The position numbers and the translations under genes are program-made. Source: Triplophysa rosa (lineage: Eukaryota; Chordata; Actinopteri; Cypriniformes; Nemacheilidae). From it: DNA of 64,000 nt. Below, in pieces: positions 49,201-59,552 of this stretch; positions within the stretch are counted from its first letter, which is position 1; every line of letters starts with the position of its first letter. Location: contig NC_079898.1 in assembly GCF_024868665.1 (NCBI RefSeq), forward strand, positions 13,391,693-13,455,692, given 5' to 3'. A model generated the notes under the pieces. That model was not told the origin of the DNA. It saw only the letters and a list, made by a program, of their open reading frames with translations, and made no database searches.

Positions 49201-52200
49201 CAAAGCGTTTACTGCATTAAAGTATTTCAGAACACATGCACAAAGTTATCATCGTAGCGCTTGTATTGTTTGTTTAAGTGAAGTCTCGAGCTAGTTGCAT
49301 TACGTCAGTGTTTCTCAAACTTTTTCTGCCATTCCCCACTTTGAAGGTATGGAAGGGTCTCGAGTAGGCTTGTGCCGGTATCAAATTTCCATGCTGCGAT
49401 TAATTGATTAAGGTTTCATCGCGGTAAACGGTATTATCGCGGTATTCGATTATATGAGAAATGCAGGTTGAAAATATAAACCAACTTCAGTGTTTTCCTC
49501 TTGATAACAACTTTATTTTAAATAATAAAGAGAACCTCAAACATTTAAATATAAATAAAACAACACACAGTAATGATGTATAAAGTGAGTTTATTCAAAC
49601 AGAATAAAGTGCAAACTGCAAAAGAACAACTTTTGTTAACTGCTTTTAAATATACTTATGTCTGTACAACGCTAGTACTACAATTCATGTTATTATTATT
49701 ATTATTGTTTGAATAACAAGCCAAGCCAGTGTGTTAACTATTATAGCAAGCTAAACATTTATAAACAGCAAATTCACTCGCACTTTGAGACAGTGTATGA
49801 CTTTATTGCGCTCCATCAACGTATAATTAAAATAATTATTCTGCCACACTGTCAAATTTCATTACTCGGCTTACTTTTAACCCAAAATATTTCGAAACCT
49901 CAGACTTCACCCTTTTAGAAGGGGGATAAATCGTCGGCAGCGTTCCTCCTTCCGCCATGCTTCCTCTCTGTGTGGTACTGTTTACATCAGAGTGCGCACG
50001 CGTCTTTTGCTCAGCAGCGCGCGCACACACACACGTAGGCATCTCCACATGGGGAACGGGAGCGTTTAGATCAGAGTGCGCATTCCTACGCAGCGTACAC
50101 GCAGTGTACTTTTATCCGGTTGATGAAAAATAAACAAACACACGTTCTAAAAAATCGATATATATTCGCGGTATTTGAAATTGCCCGCGATAACAACATC
50201 GTGCTAATCCATTACCGCAATTAATCGCATTACCGAATATCGGCAGTTCGGCACATGTCTAGTCTCGAGCCATACCCGTTCCCAATCGCCCCAACAAAAT
50301 GGTAAACTTGAGGTCCACTGTCTGTCTTGGTTTCGTCTGCTGGTGTTAAATCTTCAGTTTCCAAATCTCTTTTTATTCCATGTCACAAATTTATCCATTG
50401 ATAATTTTTATACGCACTACTGCCTCAATTTACATTCTGGCGTGAAATCATTCTCGTAGGCTACTATGGTTCCATGTGACATTTTCTTCACAGTCCGATT
50501 GTGTTTTAAGTTAGACTTACCATTAAATGTGTCAATGTTTTGAGTGTATGGTCAATAAATAGAGATGGGCACAAAAATGACCACTGTAAAAATGATTCAG
50601 TGTCGTAGTAGATTTCATGAAATTAATTGAGTAAACTTTACTTAATACAATTGTGTTCTTGTAAATTAAAATTATAGAAAAAATCTCGGAATTCTAAATG
50701 CACAAATTATTGAATTCAACTTAATGGAATCATGTTCAACCCACTTAAACTTGTATAAAGGATCATTACTTCATTATTTTGTAGTGGGACTACATTAATT
50801 CTTTATGTTAATTTCCCTAACTGAGCAGTGAATTTAGAGTTCCCAGCGTGCTTTGCAGCGACAGCATTAGGAGAGTCATTTTTGTGAAAAAGTGCTATTT
50901 TATGTGCTTTACACTCAAATGAAAGACTTGGTAGTGTTTATTGTCTTTAAGATTTAGAAATTCTGTTTGTATTTTTGAGTTTTGTGGTTACCATCGTTCA
51001 GAAGAGTGGTGATTGTGCTTAGGTTATGTTACATGATGTGTGTTTTTTCACTCAGTGAACATTATGGGGCTAATGCCAGTACTGAGACAACTCTCAGCAT
51101 ATTTGCACATCATATATGTTGTTAACAATAATAAATGTTAAACTGAAGTTAAAAAAGATCAAGTTTATCATGTGATGTGCTTAAATAATTTAGGTCATTT
51201 TACTTGATTTATTCATGGAATATTGCGTTTAAAATATGCTTTAAAGTACTTACAAATATTTTGTGTAATATTGTTACCATAATTTTTTTAAGTAAATATC
51301 CGTGTCATTTTTTGCAGCGAATTTCCTCCCATTCGTCGCGCCCCACTTGTCATGTTTCTATTACCCACCAGTGGGGACCGCCCCACACTTTGAGAAACAC
51401 TACATAACGTTGTCACTCTTTCTGTTTCTCAGAGATTGAATTGCTGAGACAAAATAACCCTTGGCTGAGCTCCATGGAGGCAGAGAAGAGATCACTAGAA
51501 ACTGAGCTTCAGGATCTACAATCACAGCTCACAGGTTCCGAAACAACTTTTTGCATTAGTTGCTTTCTAGTCATGATTTAGTTTAGAAATATATCATCAT
51601 CAAAAATACCTCTCACCCTTGTGTGTACTGTGTGTGCAGATATAGATAAAGATCTGACTGAAGCAGTGACTCTGACAGAGCGTTTGAAGACAGAGAGGCT
51701 CATGGTCCGTGAGAAACCCTTAACAGACAGTACCTTTGTCCGGTAAGAAGTTTATGTCTTCGTTAATAAAACGAGCATGTGTTTGACGTGTCTACATCGA
51801 CATTAATGCACACGCTCAAACGTATGTCAGTGTGCAAGTTAATGTGATTGACTTTTATGTTTCGGAAGTTGTAAGTGTAGATAAAACAAAGTCATCCGTG
51901 TACACGATGCTGTAGATGAGTTTTCCCCTTTTCACGCACCTCTCCCTTCACCTGACACCCCACCTCATTTAAATAATGCTGTGTTAGGCCCATCCTAATT
52001 AATTAAGTCTTTGATATGTTGCTTACTATGTCCGGTCCAGAGTTGGATAAACAGATAAAACCCGCCAAAACAATGCCCAACTAGTTGATGATGACAGAAG
52101 AGGGATCAATAGTTGGCCTGTCTCAGGAAGAAATCTCTTCCGCTGGGGTGTGTAAATCATATAGGAGGTTAGTGTGTTGAGCACAGACCAGACTCACAAA

Positions 52201-54083
52201 TCTTCCTCATTAATAGCAGAGACTGCATAAGCCCACAGGATGTGCTGAGGATAAGGCTTTTGGGACTGTGAAGGAGAGCTCAGCATATAGTCATTCTTCT
52301 CTTGTGTAGTCATGAATCACTCTCTTAAACACATCCCCTCACCTTGCAGAGGGCAAATTTCCCCGAATATATCGTCTGGTATTGATCACATGTCAGTTTA
52401 AGTAAACATTGTCTGTCTTGCAAATTAAAACATTTTGGTAAAGTTGACTTGTCTGAATCGGTTTTACACTGGAAACCTATTTAGCTGGAACACAAATGGG
52501 TTTTCAAAGAAACATTAAATTTCCATCAACTCCCGAAAATTTATATGAAAAATTGACTCTTTTTCTGTTGGTAATTCACAGCGCTTGGAAAATGTCATTA
52601 TTTCTTTTGAAGCAGTGTTTCAGTCAAAAATAGCTAATGTCTAACGTTGCTTGTTGAATTATGTCAGTATATGCAAAGTCATGCGCTATTGTTTAATTCT
52701 GGTAAGTCGTCTAAGTGATTTCTGTGCAGTCAAGATTTATGGATTTTTCAGACTTTTATTGAATCAGATGATTTGTTTGAGCATTGGACAGCATGTTGCG
52801 TGTTTGTTCTTGCTTACATAGTTAGTAAGGACGACAATAGATTATTATACAAGCATATACAACTAGGGCTGGGCGATATGGCAAAAAAGTAAACTCTATA
52901 GTTTTTTTCTATATTGATCGATAACAATATTTATTTCGATATATATTTAATTAAAAAACTGTATTTAAAATCATTGTAGCGAGGAATACATAACGCTGCA
53001 ATAATGTCTTGCTCGAGTAGTGGGATTCATTCAATGCATTCAGTGAACCTTAGTCTTTCAAAAAGACATCTCACATAAACTGTAGTACATTTCTTTAATC
53101 ATGCAAGCATCTTACATACAAGGTTCAATATTTTAATGTGCACACAAACTCACTTCATTACATCTCTGATCTGTACAGGGCAGCGCTGGTTTGTTTCATA
53201 ACCACCAGCTCATGTTATCAGATATGTTACCGATGGATATAAAAACGTTTGTGCTTGAGTTTCGAAGTAACTCGCTTGCAATTGCGCCTCAAGTTTGTTT
53301 TGTTTAAACGGCGATTGCGGGAAAAAAATAAGACACTTGATAAACCGCGTGATGACAACTCGAGGTTAGTTTCACCTTTGTTTCCGCTTCCAGTAATGTT
53401 TTCCTCCTCATGTCGAGTTTTCTTTGCCAAGTGCAGTTTGAAATGGACTTTGTACTTTGACGCGCATGATAAAAGCTGCACGCTGACTGACAATTGTTGC
53501 GTTTATTTCTGCGTTCTGTTAGACTGTAAGATTAATCCATATCGAGTCAAAATGCCAATAGTTTATCATCGTTTTTGAAATACATTCTATCGCGATTCGA
53601 TATGATATCGTTTATCGGCACAGCCCTATATACAACTACAGTGTACACTTTGATCGATAGATTTTGACCCTGCTAGTTTTAGATTAGGACTGTCTTGTGA
53701 CCGATGATTTGTTTACTGTTTACCTTTTGTAAGTGTGTACTTGTTTGACCTACATTATAAGTTATTATTGTGGTGTATATTCAGATTTTAAGACAACCCC
53801 CTACATTTTGAGGACATGCCAAGTCAAGTCCTTGTAATTCAAAATAAAAAAGCAGAACGTTTTCTGTGATGGTTAGGTTTAGGGGTAAGGGGATATAATA
53901 TACAGTTTGTGTTGTATAAAAACCATTATGCTTATGGAATGTCCCTGTAACCCGCCTATACCAATGTGTGTGCGTGTGCGTGTGTTCGTATGGTTTAGAC
54001 TCAAGAAAGAACTGGAGTTATATAAAGAAGATGAACTTCTGTTTCTACAAGATGCCCTCAGCTCTGAGATTCAGTCTCTGTGA
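46171..54083 (+). CDS. ccdc172: ccdc172, coiled-coil domain containing 172 (complete, seven coding exons)
   Basis: Seven exons (79, 86, 117, 163, 102, 103 and 85 nt) join to 735 nt, 244 residues plus TGA; mammalian CCDC172 is about 258 residues. The N-terminus (MSIESLLEHILLTEQQ) and C-terminus (LKKELELYKEDE, then LSSEIQSL) match CCDC172. Between them is a long charged helix of heptad-rich coiled coil (Glu, Lys, Gln, Leu), with no membrane segment and no signal peptide. In rat the protein is reported to bind tektin-2 in the sperm flagellum mid-piece (TEKT2BP1, recalled), so a ciliary/flagellar role is likely here. The start is chosen because there is an A at -3 and no upstream in-frame ATG. 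All introns are GT-AG; introns 2, 3, 4 and 6 carry transposons. The gene is divergent from gfra1. Confidence 0.93.
46439..46524 (+). CDS. ccdc172: ccdc172 coding exon 2
   Basis: Acceptor TTTTATTCAG, donor AAG|GTATGG. The 86 nt continue the phase-1 junction and end in phase 0. Encodes a polar helix (SIKTAQDKINSSSQTLEKAQ). The preceding intron is only 189 bp. Confidence 0.88.
47341..47521 (+). mobile_element. 3' end of a Tc1/mariner-like transposon
   Basis: In ccdc172 intron 2. It ends GGGGCAAATACTTTTTCACA then GCACTGTA next to TA, the typical terminus of an abundant teleost Tc1-like family, preceded by the AAAAACTGCATTTTGTATTT sub-terminal block. The transposase and left end are missing. Confidence 0.75.
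48071..48187 (+). CDS. ccdc172: ccdc172 coding exon 3
   Basis: Acceptor GTGACTGTAG, donor CTG|GTATAT. 117 nt, phase 0 at both ends, coiled coil rich in Gln, Glu, Arg and Leu (ITKRQEQLERQRDELLGLQ). An alternative acceptor CTCAG six bases downstream would remove two residues (Ala-Gln) and keep the frame. Confidence 0.88.
48428..48851. mobile_element. TTAA-flanked foldback MITE in ccdc172 intron 3
   Basis: The arms are AGGGATTTTTCACC and inverted AGGGATAATTTACC, flanked by TTAA (48424-48427 and 48852-48855). Words CATAGTAGGAAAAA / TTTTTCCTACTATGGTAG form a central hairpin. 424 bp, non-coding; the right end lies 43 bp before exon 4. Confidence 0.8.
48895..49057 (+). CDS. ccdc172: ccdc172 coding exon 4
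   Basis: Acceptor GTAATTCAG, donor AAAG|GTATGC. 163 nt, phase 0 to 1. Contains EEREKFLKEMITFNSEFNL, aligning with the mammalian segment around EKFIKEITDFNND. Confidence 0.92.
49306..51402. mobile_element. hAT element filling most of ccdc172 intron 4
   Basis: Ends CAGTGTTTCTCAAACTTTTT and inverted TAGTGTTTCTCAAAGTGTGG, then shared GGGGA / CCATTCCCC words. The flanks CATTACGT (49298-49305) and CATAACGT (51403-51410) match at 7 of 8. It contains a second hAT at 49365-50261. The right end lies 30 bp before exon 5. Confidence 0.8.
49365..50261 (-). mobile_element. hAT element nested in the intron-4 hAT, perfect TSD
   Basis: Ends TAGGCTTGTGCCGGTAT and inverted TAGACATGTGCCGAACT, flanked by identical GTCTCGAG (49357-49364, 50262-50269). 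897 bp. The minus strand at 49958-49836 has a short frame starting MAEGGTLPTIYPPSKRVKSE, then VSKYFGL, similar to the start of BED-finger hAT proteins; the rest of the transposase is gone. Confidence 0.88.
51433..51534 (+). CDS. ccdc172: ccdc172 coding exon 5
   Basis: Acceptor CTGTTTCTCAG, donor ACAG|GTTCCG. 102 nt, phase 1 to 1; coiled coil with MEAEKRSLETELQDLQSQL. The acceptor lies 30 bp after the right end of a hAT element that fills most of intron 4. Confidence 0.9.
51640..51742 (+). CDS. ccdc172: ccdc172 coding exon 6
   Basis: Acceptor TGTGTGCAG, donor CG|GTAAGA. 103 nt, phase 1 to 2. Encodes DKDLTEAVTLTERLKTERL and then a less helical stretch ending TDSTFVR, which aligns with the mammalian linker before the last conserved block. 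Confidence 0.9.
52864..53628. mobile_element. hAT-type MITE in ccdc172 intron 6, perfect TSD
   Basis: Ends TAGGGCTGGGCGATAT and inverted TAGGGCTGTGCCGATA, flanked by identical TATACAAC (52856-52863, 53629-53636). 765 bp; both arms are rich in ATATCG / CGATAT words. Open frames inside have no recognisable domain. Confidence 0.9.
53999..54083 (+). CDS. ccdc172: ccdc172 coding exon 7 (C-terminus and stop)
   Basis: Acceptor ATGGTTTAG; the split Arg codon is completed and the frame runs through LKKELELYKEDELLF and LSSEIQSL to TGA at 54081-54083. This is the best-conserved block of the family. The C-terminus is somewhat shorter than in mammals. Confidence 0.92.
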
Positions 54084-55161
54084 CTGGTACTGTAACTGTT
54101 TAATACTCTTTTTAAGTGAACCCAAAATGATTACTGGTCTGTCTTAGTTTCACTGTTAGGCCAGTTATATCCCAATAGCTGAAACTCTGAGGAAGTGCTT
54201 TTGCGATGTTAAAAAGCAAAAATAGATAAGACAGATTAAACAGACCTCTTGTGTTGAGCTGTGTAAGCAGACTAAGCACTGGCTAATAGGAATACGTTTT
54301 GTACCCTGCAATATAAATAAGATAATAGTAGAAAAAATGATTTAAATTAAGTTATTTTTGTTTGTTCTTTGCAGAAATTGTCACAGAATGGCATTTTATG
54401 TTAGGACTGCATGTTTGAGTCGAACTTCCAGATATGCAGAGGAATGCTTCAACGTGATTTTACATTGCACTTTTTACATTGGTAAAAAATAGATTTTGTA
54501 AGTTTGACATTGCACCTTAAGCTACAGGAGGACAGTTGGTAAATGTTTTCTATAGAAAAGAAAGTAGACAAGTTATTGTTAATAAATATATAAAATAATA
54601 ATAAGTAATAAATACCTGTCACTGATAGTCACTGATTCTGTTTGTCATGTTCATGGGTCAATACCACTTGTGTTTAAAATACTGACAACACTGTCATCTA
54701 GTGGTCCTATTGCAACAAAACATCTTGAATAAAACACTGGATGGAACAAGCTTGCTTCAAAGAAATTGACATTTATCCATGTTCACTAAGTAAAAATGTT
54801 TTTCTAAATGAAATGCAGGCATTTTCCATCTGTAAAGAGTATTACTGAATCCGAATAATTTCTCAACATTCTCAATAGTTTCTCCTTTACTGTCCTACAG
54901 CAGGCCGGTGGTTACATTGGCTTTAAATGTTTGATTGGTGAGGTTTGATGACTAGTGTACTGTACATCTTCTGGTAAGCGGATCTCTCTGATTCTCATCT
55001 GCAGTCTGTGGTAGATTATTCCTGTTTTACATAAATTCTCTGAATACCCATTAGTAATTGGAGCTTACTTTCTTCGTTGTGTTAAGGTGATTAATTGGAT
55101 AAAGTTGCTAAGAGAAACATAATTAATGCTTGAAGGTTTTTAACACCCTGGTCCAACAATT
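54084..55161 (+). other. ccdc172 3' UTR and flank
   Basis: Contains the polyadenylation signals listed separately. No gene or clear repeat beyond them. Confidence 0.5.
54581..54612 (+). promoter_or_regulatory. Polyadenylation signals of ccdc172
   Basis: Two canonical AATAAA hexamers (54581-54586 and 54607-54612) lie about 500 bp after the ccdc172 stop; a third is at 54728-54733. They would give a 3' UTR of roughly 0.5-0.7 kb. Confidence 0.5.
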
Positions 55162-55259
55162 AGGACAACAATATGTTTCTCTCCACACATAACCAAAGGC
55201 TTTGTCATGACTGTCACAGGACCAAGAAAAACATGACTAAGTGAGACAGAGCCATGACA
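55162..55259 (-). repeat. Truncated 3' LTR (first 98 bp)
   Basis: Matches the first 98 bp of the 5' LTR almost exactly, then stops abruptly after GTTGTCCT, next to the palindrome-like GGTCCAACAATTAGGACAAC. Confidence 0.75.
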
Positions 55260-55569
55260 GAAGCCCCTCCTTTAATGAGCACCTCCAGGTGCTCACCAAG
55301 GGGTAGACGGACGAGACAAGACAGACTGGGTGACAGACAGGACAAGGCAAAACAAAGAAAATAATATCAGGGGCAAACAAGACAGGATAACCACAGGACT
55401 AGGGTGGGATAACAAAAACAATAAACAAGGGAGGGGAGGGGGGAACAACAAGGTTCATGGGGGGAACAGTTTTAAACCCCCGGCTGCGCTCGAGGGCGCG
55501 GAGTCCTGGGGGATTCTGTGGGGGAAGTCCTGGGGGGGACCACCGATTTGAGCGTCGGCGGGACAAGGC

Positions 55570-55800
55570 TGAGACCCGGCTGGAAGGCCGGCTGGACAGG
55601 GCTTGATGCCGGCAGGAAGGGCGGCTGGACAGGGCTTGATGCCGGCAGGAAGGTCGGCTGGACAGGGCTTGATGCCGGCTGGAAGGCCGGCTGGACAGGG
55701 CTTGACGCCGGCTGCACCGGGCTGGCTCCCGGCTGCACCGGGCTGGACGCCGGCTGGGATGCCGGCTGGATCACCGGACTGGATCACCGGACTGGGCACG
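55570..55800 (-). repeat. 33-bp minisatellite in the LTR element
   Basis: Units of GGCTGGACAGGGCTTGATGC and CGGCAGGAAGGGC (33 bp) repeat about four times, then shorter CACCGGGCTGG-type units. On the minus strand one frame reads PAGIKPCPA(D/A/G)L repeats. All frames stay open because the unit length is a multiple of three. Confidence 0.85.
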
Positions 55801-56077
55801 ACACTGGACACCAGACTGGACGCCGGCTGCACCGGACTGGGACGAGGCCCGCGCTGCCCGCCGCTGCCTCTTTCTTCAGCCGAGCCACCCGCCTGGTGGT
55901 CGGCTGAAGAAAGGATGTGATGGGTATGGCTGGCTCCGGCTGGGACTCCTCGGAGGTGGACCCCCAGGACTCACGTCTCCCCCGCTAAACACCAAGGCTG
56001 ACTGGTGGCGAGGCAGCAGGGGGTGAGGAGAGCGGTGTGGCGATGCCTATAACCCCGATCTGCAGGGTCTGACCCTC

Positions 56078-56368
56078 CTATATGGCGGCCAGCGGAGATG
56101 AGTGGTAGTGTCGTGTTGAGACCCTGGACTCCGGTCGGTTCATGACGTACCGCCACACGACATCGAAGTCCAGCGGACTCAACGACCGCATCTCCGCCCG
56201 CGACAGGGGGTCCCTGAGACCGGCATTAAAAAGCACCGCCACCTCCTCCTCCCCGAAGACATCCTCCTCTGCGGCATCCAGGAACCTATCCAGATAGTCC
56301 TCGATGTCATCGTTCCCCTGACGAATGCCGCAGAGGAGGCGAGCCTGGTGGGACCGTCTCGTGCCCAT
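56078..56368 (-). pseudogene. Gag-like fragment of the LTR element
   Basis: 97 codons starting MGTRRSHQARLLCGIRQG just after the 5' LTR. The order of conserved positions (IRQG, then a DYLDRFLDAA-type helix, then LFNAGLRDPL) fits the Retrotrans_gag domain of Ty3/gypsy elements. There is no zinc knuckle and the frame ends at a stop, so only a short gag core remains. An open frame upstream into the LTR is not meaningful. Confidence 0.55.
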
Positions 56369-56403
56369 GCTGCCTACTGGGTTCGTAGTTGGCTCGTGTA
56401 TTC

Positions 56404-56957
56404 TGTCACGAATGATGAGGGAACAGAAGAACCCAAGCGCAGGCAGATGAGGGGTTAACACAACAGGAATATTTATTAAATAACCAAAAACGAAACAAAA
56501 ACCCGCGATGGGGTAAACTTAACAAAACAAGAAAAATGAACAGGACGAAGACTGATTTACACTAAACAACGCTAAACATAACTGGACAAAACTAAACTAA
56601 AAACTTACTAAACTTGACGGAGACTTTAAACAGGAACACAAGCATGAAACAACAAGAAAGCTCAGGAGACATGGAACGTATCGAACGCAATACAGGAGCA
56701 CAAGACAATGAAACATGAGAACATCTTATAGGGAAGACAAACGAGGGATAACGAGCGAGGGCAGGTGGGAAACATTAGACACGGAAGGAAAGCAATACAT
56801 GAAACCAGAGGGGCGGGGCCAATGACAAGACACTGGAGAGAACGCATATTATTGTCAAAAGGACAACAATATGTCTCTCTCCACACATAAACAAAGGCTT
56901 TGTCATGACTGTCACAGGACCAAGAAAAACATGACTAAGTGAGACAGAGCCATGACA
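56404..56957 (-). repeat. 5' LTR of the gag-only element
   Basis: 554 bp, from TGTCATGGCTCTG to TTCGTGACA. On the minus strand it has a TATA-like CTATAAGATG around 56729-56720 and AATAAA at 56477-56472, the order expected of U3, R and U5. Confidence 0.65.
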
Positions 56958-58360
56958 ATCTATACTTTACTTTGAAGATACATTATTTTGCTATAGCATT
57001 TGCATTGTTATTGAATGAATGTGGTTGCCTTTGTATTGTAGTAGCATTGCTTTAGTGCTTTGCATTTTGTCTTGACACACTGTTAATTTGATTATTTAAT
57101 TTTTATTGGTAATGGTAAGTAAGTGTTAATTTCCTTAAATGCTCTTTTTCAAGCCACATATAGTTTCATAAAACCAGATGTTGTTCTACATGTTGAATCA
57201 TTCATTATTTTTTAATGTGGAACACTTTTGGATCTCTTCATTTCCTCTTATTTCTGGTTCTGACCACAGATAAGGCAGGTGGAATTAAAGGATGTTAATC
57301 CTTTAAATCTAAAGACCTTAATAAGCTCTGAACGAAAGATGTTTGTGATATTCCTTATTAGTTGTTCATTGCTCTTTGTCTTGTGACAGTCCTTGCCCTC
57401 AGGAAAGAAGGCAGACGGGGCGCCAGCCACCGTTATGTGAGACTCTGCAGAGAGAAAAATGTGTGTAAAAATGTGATAGCTGTTCTCATTTCAGCATGTT
57501 GTGCATGATCTCTATATGCTTTCCCCTCTCGCTTTAGTGATAGAATAGGGCCTTTGGGACTCCACAGCATTTCAACACATCTTTATTTAAAATTCTGATG
57601 TTATGGCTCTGGTTGTCAAGAAATGCTGTGTAACAGAGTATCAGTTAAGTTGAATGGTAAGTGTCATATTTGGAGAGGTCTACAGTAGAGAATGTATGGT
57701 GAACGTCATTATGTATAGCAACAAACTGAAATGGATTTGCATCTGAGATGAATTTAGAACTCACTAGTGCAGTCAGCCAGCCTGTTGCCACCTATGTACT
57801 GTGTTGTCCATTTGTGTTGGGAAGCAGCGCCGCATTTCTCGTACAGTCTTGATCTTCTTATGAGGTTGAAATCATAACCCTGTTTGATTGAATTTTTAGG
57901 AAAGACATTTCGTTTAATTCTCGGGACAATGATGTGTGTAGCTGTTTAATAAATTGTAACATTTTTCTGGATTTTGAAGCTTTGTGTCAATAACTAGGTT
58001 TGTCCACTGGGAGGTGCTGATGAATCAGTAGGTGTGTTCATGTGTCCCAACGTACTTTTAAAGCATTTAACTTGCATTTCAGACCTTATTTTCGATTAAT
58101 GGCATAATGTTTTACTTTCAGAAAATTCTTACATTTGCATGACATTGTATTCTACAATATAAACTGTGCACTTTGGTTGTAATGTACCTGGAGGATGGAT
58201 TTGCACACTAAGCTGCTTGACATTTTATAATAAGCTAATACTTTAATATACTATTTTGTATGTATTTTTGTGTCTGACTCTGTTCCACTCTTAATGAAAG
58301 ACTAGGATAATATGTGATTATTTGAATAGAAAAAAACTTGTTTGCATATTGTTTTTTTAA
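56958..58360. other. No gene or repeat recognised
   Basis: AT-rich DNA with only short open frames lacking motifs. Confidence 0.4.
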
Positions 58361-58368
58361 ATATGCCT

Positions 58369-58473
58369 TAGGGCTGCACGGTCATGGGTAAAATGTTAAT
58401 CGCGATTATTTTGCTCAAAATTTTAATTACGGTTAATAAATCGTTATCACGGTTAAAATACCGTGCAGCCCTA
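58369..58473. mobile_element. 105-bp hAT-type MITE, perfect TSD
   Basis: Ends TAGGGCTGCACGGT and an exact inverted copy, flanked by identical ATATGCCT (58361-58368, 58474-58481). The interior has inverted AATCG / CGATT and GGTTAA words. Confidence 0.93.
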
Positions 58474-58722
58474 ATATGCCTTGTGGAAAATAAATGCTTA
58501 TAAACATACAATGTGCCTTGAGAAATTGCAATAGCAGTTTACGCAAGTTAGACCAAAGCGCAGCTTACCGCATTGCACATTGGTTTACAGTAGATGTTAT
58601 TCTCAGCAGACACACACAGCAGGCCTCCATCCCTGGGCACTACTGGAACAGAACAGTTTGCTGGCAGTAACCTCAATAACTCTGCAAAGTAAGGAACATC
58701 TGTTCAGTACTAATATTATCAA

Positions 58723-59552
58723 ACCCATTCTCATCAATTTGCGTATAAATAACATGTGCTGTTGCAATATCGTGTAATACGTACGGCAAATTTAATTATG
58801 CGTGCATACAATACGCCAATTTTTGCGTGCATATGATATGCCAATTTTAGTGTGCATGCACATGGCTCCAGACTGAGCATTAAATGGTCGAAACGACCAA
58901 AAATATTAATTTGTGAGTGATATTTTTGCGGAAATTGCCACTGCCGACCACACACAAATTTATTCATTTGAAAATTAAATGCAGCTTTTTCCCACACGCT
59001 CCACGCCAGTGACCTGCTCTCCGTGTCTTTACAAAAACACTAGGTGCACTAAATGGACTGACATTTGGAGCTGCAGTTGCGGCATTACGCCACAATGGAG
59101 CCGCTGTTTAGTTATCAGCACAGTGAGGTGCTGAAGAGTTGCATTAAAGGGATAGATCTCCCAAAAACTCCAATTTGCTGTTTATTTACTCACCCCAAGG
59201 CCATCTGGGATGTAGGTGACTTTTTTCTTGAGTAGAACCATAAAGAAGATTGTTTGGTAAATCCGAATATAGGAGCCAATGATTTTTTGTCTGGAGCCCT
59301 GGTGCATTTTAAATGACAATTTGTCCTATTAACCTGCACCCTAACTTAAACCCTAAACCTAATGTTAGCATGCGTGCATATTATAACATCTACCCAAACC
59401 CTAAACCTAATGGTATTATTTTAATTATTTAAATGTTTCATTTTCATGTAATTTCTAAAATAGATGCTCTCCACCGAATGGAACTCTGGGGTATGTATTA
59501 CACGATATTGCAACACAGTGTATTATTTATACGCAGATCGGTGAAAATGGGT
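58723..59552. mobile_element. Foldback element, ACCCATTYTCA ends
   Basis: The left arm ACCCATTCTCATCAATTTGC, then GTATAAATAA, GTTGCAATATCGTGTAATAC, is repeated inverted at 59552-59490. The interior includes a TTAAAGGGATA MITE end at about 59143 and two ACCCTAAACCTAATG copies near 59350 and 59400. No duplication identified. Confidence 0.6.

Larger units (their letters stand above)
55162..56957 (-). mobile_element. Gag-only Ty3/gypsy-type LTR retrotransposon, 3' LTR truncated
   Basis: On the minus strand: a full 5' LTR (56957-56404, TG...CA), a gag-like frame (56368-56078), proline-rich tandem repeats, a polypurine tract (AAAGGAGGGGCTTC, 55273-55260) and then only the first 98 bp of the 3' LTR (55259-55162), nearly identical to the 5' LTR start. 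No protease, reverse transcriptase or integrase, so it depends on a relative. Confidence 0.75.

Noticed and set aside
55455..55907. Proline-rich and glycine-rich frames on both strands
   Set aside because: Products of the 33-bp minisatellite, where every frame is open; no independent evidence of coding.
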